A stretch of 64,000 nt of DNA from Janthinobacterium saanense (GCF_014200675.1 NZ_JACHCI010000018.1:61361-125360); one strand, 5' to 3'. Shown: positions 11,323 to 20,363, counted from the first letter of the stretch. The notes: generated by a model not told the origin, from the sequence alone. Translations and numbers: made by a program.

Positions 11323-12519
11323 ATGCAGTTCGATGTTCGGGTCTTGTCTGCCGACATGGCCGTCTCCAGTCTGATCATCGATGGCCGCGATGAAGCCGAC
11401 GCCCGCCAGCAGGCGGAGGCGCGCGGCCTGTTCGTCAGCGCCATCGCGCCCTTGCGGGGCACGCCCTTCAATTCCGTCAAGCGGCGCCAAGGCAAGAGCC
11501 TGTCGCTGGTCTTGTTCAGCCAGGAATTGCTGGCCTTGCTGACGGCCGGTCTCGGCATCGTCGAGGGCCTGGAAGCGCTGCTGGAAAAAGAAGCCAATCC
11601 GGGCACCCGTGGCGCCCTCGGCCGCCTGCTCGAAGGCTTGCGCGAGGGCAAGCGCTTTTCGGCGGTGCTGGCCGACCAGGCCGATCTGTTTCCGCCGCTG
11701 TATATCGGCATCGTGCGCGCGGCCGAAGGCACCAGCGACTTGCCGCGCGCCTTGTCGCGCTACATCGATTACCAGCAGCGCATCGACCTGGTGCGCGCCA
11801 AGATCGTCAGCGCCGCGATTTATCCGGTGATCCTGCTGCTGGTCGGCGGCGGCGTCAGCACTTTCCTGATTACCTATGTGGTGCCGCGTTTCGCCGAGGT
11901 GTACCAGGGCGCCGGCCGCAGCCTGCCATGGATGTCGCAATTGCTGCTGAGCTGGGGCCAGTTCGCCAGCAACCACACGGCCATGCTGCTGGGCGGTATC
12001 GCTACCGTGATCGCGCTGGGCACGCTGCTGGTGCGGCGCATCACGGCCAACGGCGGCGCGATCCGCCTGGTGGCCAAGGTGCCGGGCATCGGCGAACGGG
12101 TGCGCATCTATGAATTGTCGCGCTTGTACCTGACCCTGGGCATGCTGTCGGAAGGCGGCATCACTATCGTGCAGGCGATTACCACGGTGCAAGACATGGT
12201 TTCGCCCGGCATGCGCAGCTCGCTGCAGGCGGCGCGCCTGAGCATCGAAGCGGGCTTGCCGCTGTCGACCTCGTTTGAAGTCAATGACCTGACCACGCCG
12301 ATTTCGCTGCGCATGCTGCGCGTCGGCGAACGCACCGGCGACATGGGACCGATGCTGAGCCAGTCGGCAGCCTTTTACGATGGCGAGATCAGCCGCTGGA
12401 TCGAGCGCTTCACGCGTACCTTCGAGCCGCTGCTGATGGCCGCCATCGGCCTGGTGGTCGGCGCCATCGTGGTGTTGTTGTACATGCCGATTTTCGATCT
12501 GGCCGGAGATATTTCATGA
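11323..12519 (+). CDS. gspF: type II secretion inner-membrane platform protein GspF/PilC
   Basis: A 398-residue polytopic inner-membrane protein that couples the ATPase to pseudopilus assembly. Two tandem T2SSF domains are seen. The first holds SQELLALLTAGLGIVEGLEALL, and the second LYLTLGMLSEGGITIVQAI. Membrane segments lie at about 166-190, 217-237 and 368-391. The N-terminal stretch (residues 1-55) is the usual small cytoplasmic beta domain. It starts 13 bases after gspG and overlaps gspE by four bases (ATGA), indicating translational coupling. Confidence 0.93.
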   Translation: MQFDVRVLSADMAVSSLIIDGRDEADARQQAEARGLFVSAIAPLRGTPFNSVKRRQGKSLSLVLFSQELLALLTAGLGIVEGLEALLEKEANPGTRGALGRLLEGLREGKRFSAVLADQADLFPPLYIGIVRAAEGTSDLPRALSRYIDYQQRIDLVRAKIVSAAIYPVILLLVGGGVSTFLITYVVPRFAEVYQGAGRSLPWMSQLLLSWGQFASNHTAMLLGGIATVIALGTLLVRRITANGGAIRLVAKVPGIGERVRIYELSRLYLTLGMLSEGGITIVQAITTVQDMVSPGMRSSLQAARLSIEAGLPLSTSFEVNDLTTPISLRMLRVGERTGDMGPMLSQSAAFYDGEISRWIERFTRTFEPLLMAAIGLVVGAIVVLLYMPIFDLAGDIS

Positions 12520-14234
12520 ATGCTGTTCCCCTGGCCAGCGCGGCGCCAGCCATCGCAGCCATCGACGCTGCGCTGCTGGGCCGCGCGCGGGCCTTGCGCG
12601 CCATCTCGAAACGCTCGCTGGTGGAAGAACTCGAAGGGCTGACCGGTATCGAGCCGCGCCTGGTAGTGCAGGCGCTGGCGCTGCCGTTCGGCCTGGCCGT
12701 GCTGGAAACGGCCGACATGCTGCGCTTGACGCCGGCCTTCGATTTGCTGCCACTTTCCCAGGCTTTGCCACGTCACGCAGTGCTGTTGCGCGGAGCCGAC
12801 GGGCAGGTGATCGGCGTGATCGCCGACCCGTTCGACCTGGACCTGCAAACCTGGCTGGGCGCGCGTGCGCGCACTTCGCCACAGGCGCCGCTGCAATTGC
12901 GGCTGGCGCTGCAAGCCGACATCGGCGCCTATCTGTCGAAGCAGGAAGAATCGGCGCGCGCCGTCGACAACCTGCTGCCTGGCGCCGCAGGAGACGCCCG
13001 GCGCGACGGCAAGACCGCCGCCGTGCTGTCGTTCGCCTCGGTCTCGGAAGCGGGCAGTCCGGCCGTCAAGCTGGTCAACTCGACCTTGTACGATGCCTTG
13101 AAAGCGGGCGCCTCGGACATTCACCTGGAAAGCACGGCCGGCGGCCTGGCCGTCAAATACCGCGTCGACGGCGTGCTCGATCACGCCACTTCCGTCAATG
13201 GCATCGAAGTGGCTGAACACATCATTTCGCGCATCAAGGTATTGGCCGAACTCGATATCGCCGAACGGCGCGTGCCGCAGGACGGCAGCTTCCGGGTCGA
13301 AGCGGGCGGCCGCGAAATCGACTTGCGGGTCTCGATCATGCCCAGCATTCACGGCGAAGACGCGGTGATCCGTATCCTCGACAAGCGCGCCATGATCGAA
13401 GCCTACGGTTCGCTGACGCTCGAAGCGCTGGGCTTCGACGCGCCGTCGCTGGCGACCTTGCGCAACTTGGCGCAGGAAGCGTACGGCATGCTGCTGGTGA
13501 CCGGGCCTACCGGTTCGGGCAAGACCACCACCTTGTACGCGGCGCTGACGGAAATTCACAACGGGCGCGAAAAAATCATCACCATCGAAGATCCGGTCGA
13601 ATACCAGCTGCCCGGCATTTTGCAAATCCCGGTCAATGAAAAAAAGGGCCTGACTTTCGCCAAGGGCTTGCGCTCCATCTTGCGGCACGACCCCGATAAA
13701 ATCATGGTGGGCGAAATCCGCGACCGCGAAACGGCCGAAATCGCCGTGCAGTCGGCGCTGACCGGCCACTTGGTATTGACCACCGTGCACGCCAATAACG
13801 TGTTCGACGTGTTCGGCCGTTTTACCCACATGGGCATCGATCCGTATGCCTTTGTGTCGGCCCTGAACGGCATCTGGGCGCAGCGTCTGATCCGCACCAA
13901 TTGCCCCCATTGCGCCGCCGAATACCGGCCCGACGACCAGGAACTGGCCAGCGTGGGCCTCTCGCGGGCCGACGTGCTGGACTACAAATTCATGCAGGGC
14001 AAGGGCTGCGGCGACTGCCGTGGCACCGGCTACAAGGGGCGCCGCTCGATTGCCGAGATATTGACGCTGAACGATGAAATCCGCGAATTGATCGTCGATA
14101 AACGGCCGATCCGCCAGATCAAGGCGGCCGCCTACGAAAACGGCACGCGCAGCCTGCGCCTGGCCGCTTTGGCGCTGGTCAAGCGCGGCGCCACGACCAT
14201 TACTGAAATCAAACGGGTGACTTTGCATGCGTAG
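12516..14234 (+). CDS. gspE: type II secretion / pilus assembly ATPase GspE/PilB
   Basis: A 572-residue AAA-like secretion ATPase that powers pseudopilus growth from the cytoplasmic face. The N1 domain (1-160) is followed by the N2/C catalytic core. Walker A is GPTGSGKTTTLYA at about 330. The Asp box region surrounds TIEDPVEYQLPG, the Walker B region is IMVGEIRDRETAEIA at about 395, and the His box is in TTVHAN. A zinc-binding tetracysteine (CPHC at about 462, CGDC at about 498) marks it as GspE/PilB rather than the retraction ATPase PilT. It overlaps both neighbours (4 and 8 bases). Confidence 0.93.
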   Translation: MNAVPLASAAPAIAAIDAALLGRARALRAISKRSLVEELEGLTGIEPRLVVQALALPFGLAVLETADMLRLTPAFDLLPLSQALPRHAVLLRGADGQVIGVIADPFDLDLQTWLGARARTSPQAPLQLRLALQADIGAYLSKQEESARAVDNLLPGAAGDARRDGKTAAVLSFASVSEAGSPAVKLVNSTLYDALKAGASDIHLESTAGGLAVKYRVDGVLDHATSVNGIEVAEHIISRIKVLAELDIAERRVPQDGSFRVEAGGREIDLRVSIMPSIHGEDAVIRILDKRAMIEAYGSLTLEALGFDAPSLATLRNLAQEAYGMLLVTGPTGSGKTTTLYAALTEIHNGREKIITIEDPVEYQLPGILQIPVNEKKGLTFAKGLRSILRHDPDKIMVGEIRDRETAEIAVQSALTGHLVLTTVHANNVFDVFGRFTHMGIDPYAFVSALNGIWAQRLIRTNCPHCAAEYRPDDQELASVGLSRADVLDYKFMQGKGCGDCRGTGYKGRRSIAEILTLNDEIRELIVDKRPIRQIKAAAYENGTRSLRLAALALVKRGATTITEIKRVTLHA

Positions 14235-15054
14235 AAAGTGGGGACAGGCATTGCGGATCGGCGTGTCGCGATCGGCTGTCGCCGTGCTGCGCAGCAGCCG
14301 CTGGTCGGGCGACAAGCTGAGCCGCCTGGCCGAACAGGAGGTATTGGCGACCGGGGACGTGTATACGGCCATCGGCCAGGCGATCGATACGCTGCTGCGC
14401 AGCGCTGCTTGCGCCGGCCATGCCGGCTGGCCGGTCAGCTTTGTGCTGGACGACGACTTGCTGCGCTTGTGGCAAGTGGCGCTGCCTACGGGCGCGACCC
14501 GGCCGCAAGACCTGGCCGCCGCTGCCGCGATGCGCTTCCAGGTGCTGTACGGCGAAAGTACGGCGGCCTGGAGCATCAATACGGGCTGGGCGGCCGGCGC
14601 GCCGTTTTTCGGCGCCATGCCGCGCGCCTTGCTATTCCAGCTCGAGCGGGCCGCTGCCGCCCACAAATTGCATATCGTCGCCATCGTGCCGCATTTCGCC
14701 GCCGCCTGGAACCGCTGGCAGGCTGCGCTGGCCAAAGGCGCCTGGTATGGCTTGCTGCATGACGGCGTGCTGACCGTCGCCGCTGTCGAGGCAGGCGTGC
14801 TGCGCGCGCTGCGGCCCTTGCCGGTGCCGGCGGGCGCCGGGCATGACTGGCTGAACCAGACCCTGCGCCGCGAAGCGCTGCTGCTGGACCTGGCGGCGCC
14901 GTCCAAACTGATGTTGTCCGGCCAGGCGCCGCTGTCGTGGAGCAAGCCTTCAGCCACCAGCGGCGACTTGCCGCTGGTATTGCTGGAGCCGGCCATGGCC
15001 GGTGTCGACTGGCCGGCCAGCGCCAGGCTGGCGCGTGCCGGGAGCGCCGCATGA
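14227..15054 (+). CDS. PilM/GspL-cytoplasmic-domain-like protein
   Basis: A 275-residue protein with no obvious membrane segment, between the ATPase and a PilN-like protein. Position and size fit the actin-fold PilM (or the cytoplasmic half of GspL). Traces of that fold are visible: an N-terminal strand RIGVSRSAVAVLR, a middle region DDDLLRLWQVALP, and MPRALLFQLERAAAAHKLHIVAIVP, which matches the 'inter-domain helix and strand' of PilM. Sequence identity to named families is weak, so the assignment rests mostly on gene order. The start overlaps gspE by eight bases. Confidence 0.65.
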   Translation: MRRKWGQALRIGVSRSAVAVLRSSRWSGDKLSRLAEQEVLATGDVYTAIGQAIDTLLRSAACAGHAGWPVSFVLDDDLLRLWQVALPTGATRPQDLAAAAAMRFQVLYGESTAAWSINTGWAAGAPFFGAMPRALLFQLERAAAAHKLHIVAIVPHFAAAWNRWQAALAKGAWYGLLHDGVLTVAAVEAGVLRALRPLPVPAGAGHDWLNQTLRREALLLDLAAPSKLMLSGQAPLSWSKPSATSGDLPLVLLEPAMAGVDWPASARLARAGSAA

Positions 15055-15599
15055 CGCGTTTGCATATCGATTTCGCTCCACGCGGCTGGCGCCGCACGGT
15101 ATTTCATACCCATCCTGCGGTGTGGGCTGGCGCTGCGCTGGGCTTGCTGCTGTGCGGCGGCGCCGCGCTGGCCGGCTACCAGGTGTTTGAACAGCGCCAG
15201 CAGCGCCTTGCCGCCATCGAGCGCGCCGCGCAGCGCCAGGCGATCGCCTCGCAAGCGAAGCTGCCGGCGAAAAGCGCCGTGCAGATCCCCGAGGCGCAGG
15301 CGGCCTTCGTCAATGCGGCCGTACTGCAATTGAATTTACCCTGGCGCGATTTGCAGGAGGCGGTTGCCGCCGCCACGCCGCCTACGGTGGCCTTGCTGGC
15401 GCTGGAGCCCGATGCGCGCAAGCGGGTGTTGAAGATTACTGCGGAAGCCAAAAACAGCGATGACATGATTGCCTATATCGAGCAATTGAAAGAACAGGAA
15501 TTATTCAGCGGGGTGCAGCTGCTGCGCCATGAAATCAGCCAGCTCGATCCGAACCGGCCGATCCGTTTCCAGCTTGAAGCCGGCTGGAGTGCGCCATGA
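15051..15599 (+). CDS. PilN-like inner-membrane platform protein
   Basis: A 182-residue bitopic membrane protein. The ATG at 15051 is chosen because GGGAG lies upstream and it overlaps the previous stop (ATGA); an upstream frame extension would run inside the PilM-like gene. A short cytoplasmic tail starts MTRLHIDFAPRGWRR and would be the PilM-docking segment of PilN. It is followed by one membrane helix (about 25-45), a coiled-coil stretch (about 46-75), and a ferredoxin-like periplasmic domain ending FQLEAGWSAP. Function by analogy: part of the alignment complex that links the ATPase and platform to the secretin. Confidence 0.7.
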   Translation: MTRLHIDFAPRGWRRTVFHTHPAVWAGAALGLLLCGGAALAGYQVFEQRQQRLAAIERAAQRQAIASQAKLPAKSAVQIPEAQAAFVNAAVLQLNLPWRDLQEAVAAATPPTVALLALEPDARKRVLKITAEAKNSDDMIAYIEQLKEQELFSGVQLLRHEISQLDPNRPIRFQLEAGWSAP

Positions 15600-16183
15600 A
15601 GCCCTTGCAGCAATGGGATGTCCAGCAATGGCTGCTGCCGCTGCGCCTGGCGCTGCTGCGCGGCGGGCAAGCACCGCTGATCGCGGGTGCTTTGCTGTTG
15701 TGCTTGCTGGGCGCGTCTGGCTGGAGCTGGGTATTCCAGCAGCGCACTGCATTGCACCAGATGGTGGTCAAGCCGCTCAGCGCGCCGCCGGTACTGGCTG
15801 TTGCGGCGCCGCCGGCCAGCGCCGGGCAGAACCTGGCCCTGTTCTACGATACGCTGGGTGAAAAACGCTACGTCGAACAGCAGGTCAAGACCTTGTTCGA
15901 CCTGGCCGCCAAGAGTGGCCTGAGCCTGTCGCAGGGCGAATACAAGTCGGCCTACGACAAGGCCAGCCGGGTCAGCACTTACCAGGTGGTGTTGCCGGTC
16001 AAGGGTTCCTACCAGGCGCTGTGGTCATTTGGTTTGCAGGCGCTGCGCGCGGTGCCGTTCGCCTCGCTCGATGAACTGGCTTTCCGGCGTGAGCAGATTG
16101 CCGACACCAGCCTGGAAGCGCGTTTGCGGCTGACGTTTTATTTTAAGGACGTTCTGCCGCAGGCGGCCGGGGAGCAGCCATGA
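15596..16183 (+). CDS. PilO-like inner-membrane platform protein
   Basis: A 195-residue bitopic protein. It has a membrane helix at about 28-46 (LIAGALLLCLLGASGWSWVF), then a periplasmic domain with the PilO pattern: a helix around LALFYDTLGEKRYVEQQVKTLF, followed by a beta sheet with VVLPVKGSYQALWSFGLQALR. PilO pairs with PilN in the type IV pilus alignment complex. The ATGA overlap with the PilN-like gene and the four-base overlap with the next gene indicate coupled translation. Confidence 0.7.
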   Translation: MKPLQQWDVQQWLLPLRLALLRGGQAPLIAGALLLCLLGASGWSWVFQQRTALHQMVVKPLSAPPVLAVAAPPASAGQNLALFYDTLGEKRYVEQQVKTLFDLAAKSGLSLSQGEYKSAYDKASRVSTYQVVLPVKGSYQALWSFGLQALRAVPFASLDELAFRREQIADTSLEARLRLTFYFKDVLPQAAGEQP

Positions 16184-16737
16184 AGCGCCAGCATGTGATC
16201 ATGGGCCTGGCCCTGGCAGGCGCCGCCGCGCTGTTTGTGTTCGGCGACCGCCAGGCCGCATCCGACGTATCCGAGGCGGTCGAGCGCAAGCCGGCCGCGC
16301 CGCGTGACGATGCCGCGGCCAGGGCGGATAAGCCAGGCAAGCCGGGCGACAAGGAAGTGGCCATCCTGGCGCTGCGTCCGCGCGCCGAACTGGTCGGTGA
16401 AGCCGGCGAGGCAGTGTTTGACGGCGGCGATGCGGTGTTCCTGAGCCAGAACTGGAATCCGCCGCCACCGAAGGCCAGCCTGCAGCCGTCGGGGCCGCCG
16501 CCTCCGCCACCGGCGCCGATGGCGCCAGCGATGCCCTTCACCTATATCGGCAAGGCGGTCGGCGGCGGCGTGTGGGAAGTCTTCCTGTCGCGCGGCGCGG
16601 ACAAGACCTATGTGGTGCGCGAGCACACGATTATCGATGGCAGCTACCGGGTGGAAAAAATCGCCCCGCCATCGATGACGATGACATATTTACCTTTGAA
16701 CCAGGTTCAACAGATCAACATTGGAGCACTCGACTGA
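16180..16737 (+). CDS. PilP/GspC-like periplasmic connector protein
   Basis: A 185-residue protein. An N-terminal membrane anchor (VIMGLALAGAAALFVFG) is followed by a disordered Lys/Pro/Ala region and a proline run around PSGPPPPPPAPM. The C-terminal domain (about 118-185) starts FTYIGKAVGGGVWEVFLSR and continues TYVVREHTIIDGSYRVEKI, a short beta fold like the homology region of GspC or PilP, which contacts the secretin. It ends exactly where the secretin gene begins (overlap of one base). I infer an inner-to-outer membrane connector. Confidence 0.6.
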   Translation: MKRQHVIMGLALAGAAALFVFGDRQAASDVSEAVERKPAAPRDDAAARADKPGKPGDKEVAILALRPRAELVGEAGEAVFDGGDAVFLSQNWNPPPPKASLQPSGPPPPPPAPMAPAMPFTYIGKAVGGGVWEVFLSRGADKTYVVREHTIIDGSYRVEKIAPPSMTMTYLPLNQVQQINIGALD

Positions 16738-18860
16738 TGCTTAGTCCATTACAGACCGCCGGCGACAGCCTGCCGTACAGGAAGCTGGCGCTGGCCGCGG
16801 CCGCCGCCATGTTTTTGTCCGGCTGCGCAGGTCCGATCGCTTACCGCGACGGCAACGATCTGATCGAAAAAAACCAGATCGAGGCGGGGCTGAAAAAGTT
16901 CCAGGATGCAATCGCGGCAGACCCCAGGAATGCCAAATACCGCAGCACCTACCTGAATGTGCGCGATAGCAACAGCCGGCGTTATGTGCAGCAGGCCGAT
17001 GACGAAGCGGCGGCCGGCAAGACCGAGCAGGCGCGCGTAACCTACCGCCAGGTGCTGGTCCTGGACCCGCAAAACGAACGCGCCCTGGGCGGTTTGCGTG
17101 CTATCGACATCGGGCTGCGGCAAGCCAAGATGCTGGCCGAAGCCAGCACCGCCATCGCGGCCAGGCAATACGAACCGGCGCGCCAGCGCCTGAACGCGAT
17201 CCTGACCGAAAACCCGAATAACGACAAGGCCCGTGCGATGCTGCACGAGTTGAATGACAAGACCGCGCCGCCGCTGATCGAATCGGGCCTGGCGCGCTCG
17301 TACAAGCAGCCGATCTCGATCGAGTTTCGCGATGCGCCCTTGAAGCAGGTGTTTGAAGTGATCGCGCGCCGCTCCGGCCTCAATTTTGTGTTCGACAAGG
17401 ACGTCAAGGCTGATAACCGGACCTCGATCTTCCTGAAGAACAGCACGGTCGAGTCGGCGATTTATTATCTCTTGATGACCAACCAGCTGGAACAGCAGGT
17501 GATGGACGCCAACACGGTGCTGATTTATCCGAACGTGGCGGCCAAGCTGAAGGAATACCAGGAAGTGATGGTGAAGACCTTCTTCCTGTCCAACGCCGAC
17601 GCCAAGACGGTGGCCAATACCTTGCGCACCATCCTGAAGACGCGCGATATCGTGGTCGATGAAAAGCTCAACCTGGTGATCATGCGCGATACGCCGGAAG
17701 CGATCCGGCTGGCCGAGCGCATCGTCAACCTGCAAGATGTGCCGGAAGCCGAAGTGATGCTGGAAGTGGAAGTGCTGGAAGTGCAGCGCAACCGCACGCT
17801 CAACCTGGGCATCAACTGGCCGCAGTCGGTGGGCCTGACGCCGCTGAGCACCTTCAACGGCAGCAGCCTGACCCTGGATGACCTGAACCATATCAACAAG
17901 AGCACCATCGGCGTGACAGGCCTGGCGGCGACCACCATCAATGCAGGCAAGGTCGACGCCGACGTCAATTTGCTGGCCAATCCGCGCATCCGCGTGCGCA
18001 ACAAGGAAAAAGCCAAGGTCGTGATCGGCGACAAGGTGCCGGTGATTACCTCGACCATTTCGCCCGGTTTCAGCAGCCTGACGTCGGAATCGGTCAGTTA
18101 TATCGACGTCGGCCTGACCCTGAACGTGGAGCCGACGATTTATCTGAACGGCGACGTGGCGATCCGCGTGTCGCTGGAAGTGAGTAATCTGGGGCCGCAG
18201 ACCGTGACCAATTCGGGCTCCAAGGTGTACCAGATCGGCACGCGCCAGGCCTCGACCCTGCTGCAATTGAAGGATGGCGAAAACCAGGTGCTGGCCGGCT
18301 TGCTGAGCAGCGAAGAGCGTAGCGGCAGCAACAAGGTGCCCGGCATCGGCGAATTCCCGGTGCTCGACCGCCTGTTTGGCACCGACAAGAGCGATGACAA
18401 TAAAACCGAGATCGTACTGTCGATCACGCCGCACCTGATCCGCAAGGTACAGCGGCCCGAAGCGCAGGATTCGGAATTTTCAGCCGGCACCGAGGGCAGT
18501 TTCCGGCGCCGTCCCGACCTCAGTATCAAGGGCAATGTGGCGATGCCGAGCGCGGCCGCCGGCGGCGGCAATGTGATCGTCAGCGGGCGTGGCGGCAGTG
18601 GCGGCAGCTTGCCGCCGGCGCCGCCGCAATCGCCGATGGCGCCGCCGGCAGCTTTTCCGCAAAGCATAGCCGCACCGGAAATCACGCCGAGCCCTGCAGC
18701 ATCGCCGGTGCAGGCGCCACAGGCCGGCACGCCGGTCGAGCAAGCACAGGCGCCGGCAGCCTTGCCGGCTAGCCAGCCGAACCAGCCAGTGCCGCTGGGC
18801 GTGCCCTTGTCGTCCGGCCAGCCGGTACCGGTGCAATCGCTGCAGCCGCCGTCAAAATGA
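16737..18860 (+). CDS. gspD: secretin, lipoprotein type (GspD/PilQ family)
   Basis: The outer-membrane channel of the system, 707 residues. The start at 16737 is set by GGAG upstream and by the lipobox that then follows the signal segment (AMFLSG-C). Order: lipoprotein signal; TPR-like helices about 35-170; STN/N0 domain about 195-262 (FRDAPLKQVFEVIARRSGLN); N1 domain from about 278 (VKTFFLSNADAKTVANTL); secretin core about 364-570 with VDADVNLLANPRIRVRNKEK and ending EIVLSITPHLIRKV; and a Pro/Ala/Gln-rich tail to 707. The lipid anchor suggests self-piloting without a separate pilotin. The TPR extension is unusual for GspD. It overlaps both neighbours. Confidence 0.9.
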   Translation: MLSPLQTAGDSLPYRKLALAAAAAMFLSGCAGPIAYRDGNDLIEKNQIEAGLKKFQDAIAADPRNAKYRSTYLNVRDSNSRRYVQQADDEAAAGKTEQARVTYRQVLVLDPQNERALGGLRAIDIGLRQAKMLAEASTAIAARQYEPARQRLNAILTENPNNDKARAMLHELNDKTAPPLIESGLARSYKQPISIEFRDAPLKQVFEVIARRSGLNFVFDKDVKADNRTSIFLKNSTVESAIYYLLMTNQLEQQVMDANTVLIYPNVAAKLKEYQEVMVKTFFLSNADAKTVANTLRTILKTRDIVVDEKLNLVIMRDTPEAIRLAERIVNLQDVPEAEVMLEVEVLEVQRNRTLNLGINWPQSVGLTPLSTFNGSSLTLDDLNHINKSTIGVTGLAATTINAGKVDADVNLLANPRIRVRNKEKAKVVIGDKVPVITSTISPGFSSLTSESVSYIDVGLTLNVEPTIYLNGDVAIRVSLEVSNLGPQTVTNSGSKVYQIGTRQASTLLQLKDGENQVLAGLLSSEERSGSNKVPGIGEFPVLDRLFGTDKSDDNKTEIVLSITPHLIRKVQRPEAQDSEFSAGTEGSFRRRPDLSIKGNVAMPSAAAGGGNVIVSGRGGSGGSLPPAPPQSPMAPPAAFPQSIAAPEITPSPAASPVQAPQAGTPVEQAQAPAALPASQPNQPVPLGVPLSSGQPVPVQSLQPPSK

Positions 18861-19330
18861 AGCCGCGCGCCGGCTTCACCCTGATCGAATTGCTGGTGAC
18901 CCTGGCCATACTGGGCGTGCTGGGCACGCTGGTATTGCCCGTCACGCAGGTGACGGTGCAGCGGCGCGACGAGCAAGAGCTGCGCCGTTCCTTGCGCGAG
19001 ATCAGGCAGGCCATCGACGCTTATAAAAAGGCCTACGACGATGGCCGCATGGTCAAGGTGGTCGACGGTAACGGTTATCCGAAAAAGCTGGAAGTGCTGG
19101 TCGAAGGCGTGCCGGACTTGCGCAGCCCGAAACACAGCAAGATTTTTTTCCTGCGCCGCCTGCCGCGCGATCCATTCAATCCCGATGCGAGCCTGAGCGA
19201 TGCGCAAAGCTGGGGCAAGCGCAGCTATGCCAGCGAAGCCGATGAGCCGCGTGAAGGCGACGATGTCTACGACGTTTATTCGACCTCCGCCAAAATCGGC
19301 TTGAATGACGTGCCTTATCGCAAATGGTGA
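18857..19330 (+). CDS. type II secretion pseudopilin-like protein
   Basis: A 157-residue pseudopilin. It has a very short leader MKPRAG, with cleavage before FTLIELLVTLAILGVLGTL, and Glu at +5. The globular part carries SLREIRQAIDAYKKAYDDG and LRRLPRDPFNPDASL, the typical helix and 'RDPF' turn of GspG/PulG-like minor pseudopilins. It starts inside the last codons of the secretin gene (ATGA). Confidence 0.85.
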   Translation: MKPRAGFTLIELLVTLAILGVLGTLVLPVTQVTVQRRDEQELRRSLREIRQAIDAYKKAYDDGRMVKVVDGNGYPKKLEVLVEGVPDLRSPKHSKIFFLRRLPRDPFNPDASLSDAQSWGKRSYASEADEPREGDDVYDVYSTSAKIGLNDVPYRKW

Positions 19331-19332
19331 AC

Positions 19333-19722
19333 ATGAAACCGACTTTGAGCAACCGCCGTGGCGGTTTTACGCTGATCGAACTGCTGGTGGTGCTGGGCAT
19401 TATCGCCTTGCTGCTGACCCTGGCCGTGCCCCGATATTTTCCCAGCTTCGACAAGGCGAAGGAAACCGTGTTGCAGGAGAACTTGCGCAATCTGCGCGCC
19501 ACCATCGACCAGTATCATGGCGACACGGGGCGTTATCCCGATTCGCTGGAGCAATTGGTCGCCAAGAAATACCTGCGTGCCTTGCCCATCGATCCGATCA
19601 CGGAAAGCGACGCCAGCTGGACCATCGTGGCGCCACCCGACGATACGCCAGGCCAGGTGTATGACGTGAAGAGCGGCGCGCCGGGCAAGGACCGCAGCGG
19701 CACGCCGTTCGCCGACTGGTAG
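19333..19722 (+). CDS. type II secretion pseudopilin-like protein
   Basis: A roughly 129-residue pseudopilin. ATG at 19333 has GGTGA five bases upstream; ATG at 19324 in the same frame is the alternative and would add three residues. The leader ends RRGG, then FTLIELLVVLGIIALLLTL with Glu at +5. GRYPDSLEQLVAKKYLRALPIDPIT and the terminal GTPFADW follow the GspG-like minor pseudopilin pattern. It overlaps or abuts the preceding pseudopilin gene. Confidence 0.85.
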   Translation: MKPTLSNRRGGFTLIELLVVLGIIALLLTLAVPRYFPSFDKAKETVLQENLRNLRATIDQYHGDTGRYPDSLEQLVAKKYLRALPIDPITESDASWTIVAPPDDTPGQVYDVKSGAPGKDRSGTPFADW

Positions 19723-19727
19723 TAGCC

Positions 19728-20363
19728 ATGCGCCCCGTTCGCCGCCGCCAGCGCGGCTTCACTTATCTGGGCTTGATCATCGTGGTGGCGATCCTGGGCA
19801 TGGTGGGCGCGGCTGGCCTGAAGATGGGCTCGCTGTTGCAGCGCCAGGCGGCCGAGCAGGAGCTGCTCGATATCGGCGCGCAGTTTTCCGATGCGCTCAG
19901 CAGTTATGCCAAGGCCACGCCGGCGGGCCAGTTGCGCCAGCCGGCCAGCCTGGCTGCGCTGCTGCGCGATCCCCGTTATCCGCAAGTGCGCCGCCATTTG
20001 CGCAAGCTGTTTGTCGACCCGATCACGGGCCGCGCCGAATGGGGTTTGCTGTACCAGCCCGGCGGCAATGGCATCATCGGTGTGTATAGCCTGTCGCGGG
20101 CGGCGCCGTTAAAAGTTGGTCACTTTGAGACCCGTTTCGCGGGCTTCGAAGGCAAGTCGCATTTGTCTGAGTGGCAGTTCATGGTGAGCGATGAATTGCT
20201 GGCGCCGCCAGGCACCGTCCAGGCTCTTGTGCCACTGCCGATTCCGGCTCCCGCCAATGTGCCGGCCACCTCGCCGCCAGCGCTCCCTCCAGTCTTGCCT
20301 GCGCCACTGGAACCCGTCCATCCCGCTGATGATGCGGATGTGCCGGCATCCACAGCTTCTTAA
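19728..20363 (+). CDS. pseudopilin-like protein lacking Glu5 (possible tip subunit)
   Basis: A 211-residue protein, last gene of the operon. The prepilin-like start is RRRQRG followed by FTYLGLIIVVAILGMVGAAG. Position +5 is Gly, not Glu. Among T2SS pseudopilins, lack of Glu5 is characteristic of the tip subunit GspK. It is smaller than GspK (usually about 300) and ends in a Pro/Ala-rich tail (about 165-211). Another feature is the conserved block RHLRKLFVDPITGRAEWGLL, seen in many pseudopilins of this hybrid type. I infer a capping or tip role. Confidence 0.75.
   Translation: MRPVRRRQRGFTYLGLIIVVAILGMVGAAGLKMGSLLQRQAAEQELLDIGAQFSDALSSYAKATPAGQLRQPASLAALLRDPRYPQVRRHLRKLFVDPITGRAEWGLLYQPGGNGIIGVYSLSRAAPLKVGHFETRFAGFEGKSHLSEWQFMVSDELLAPPGTVQALVPLPIPAPANVPATSPPALPPVLPAPLEPVHPADDADVPASTAS

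Noticed and set aside
12375..15329. Very long minus-strand frame across gspE and the PilM-like gene
   Set aside because: Shadow of overlapping high-GC genes; the plus-strand genes have clear motifs.
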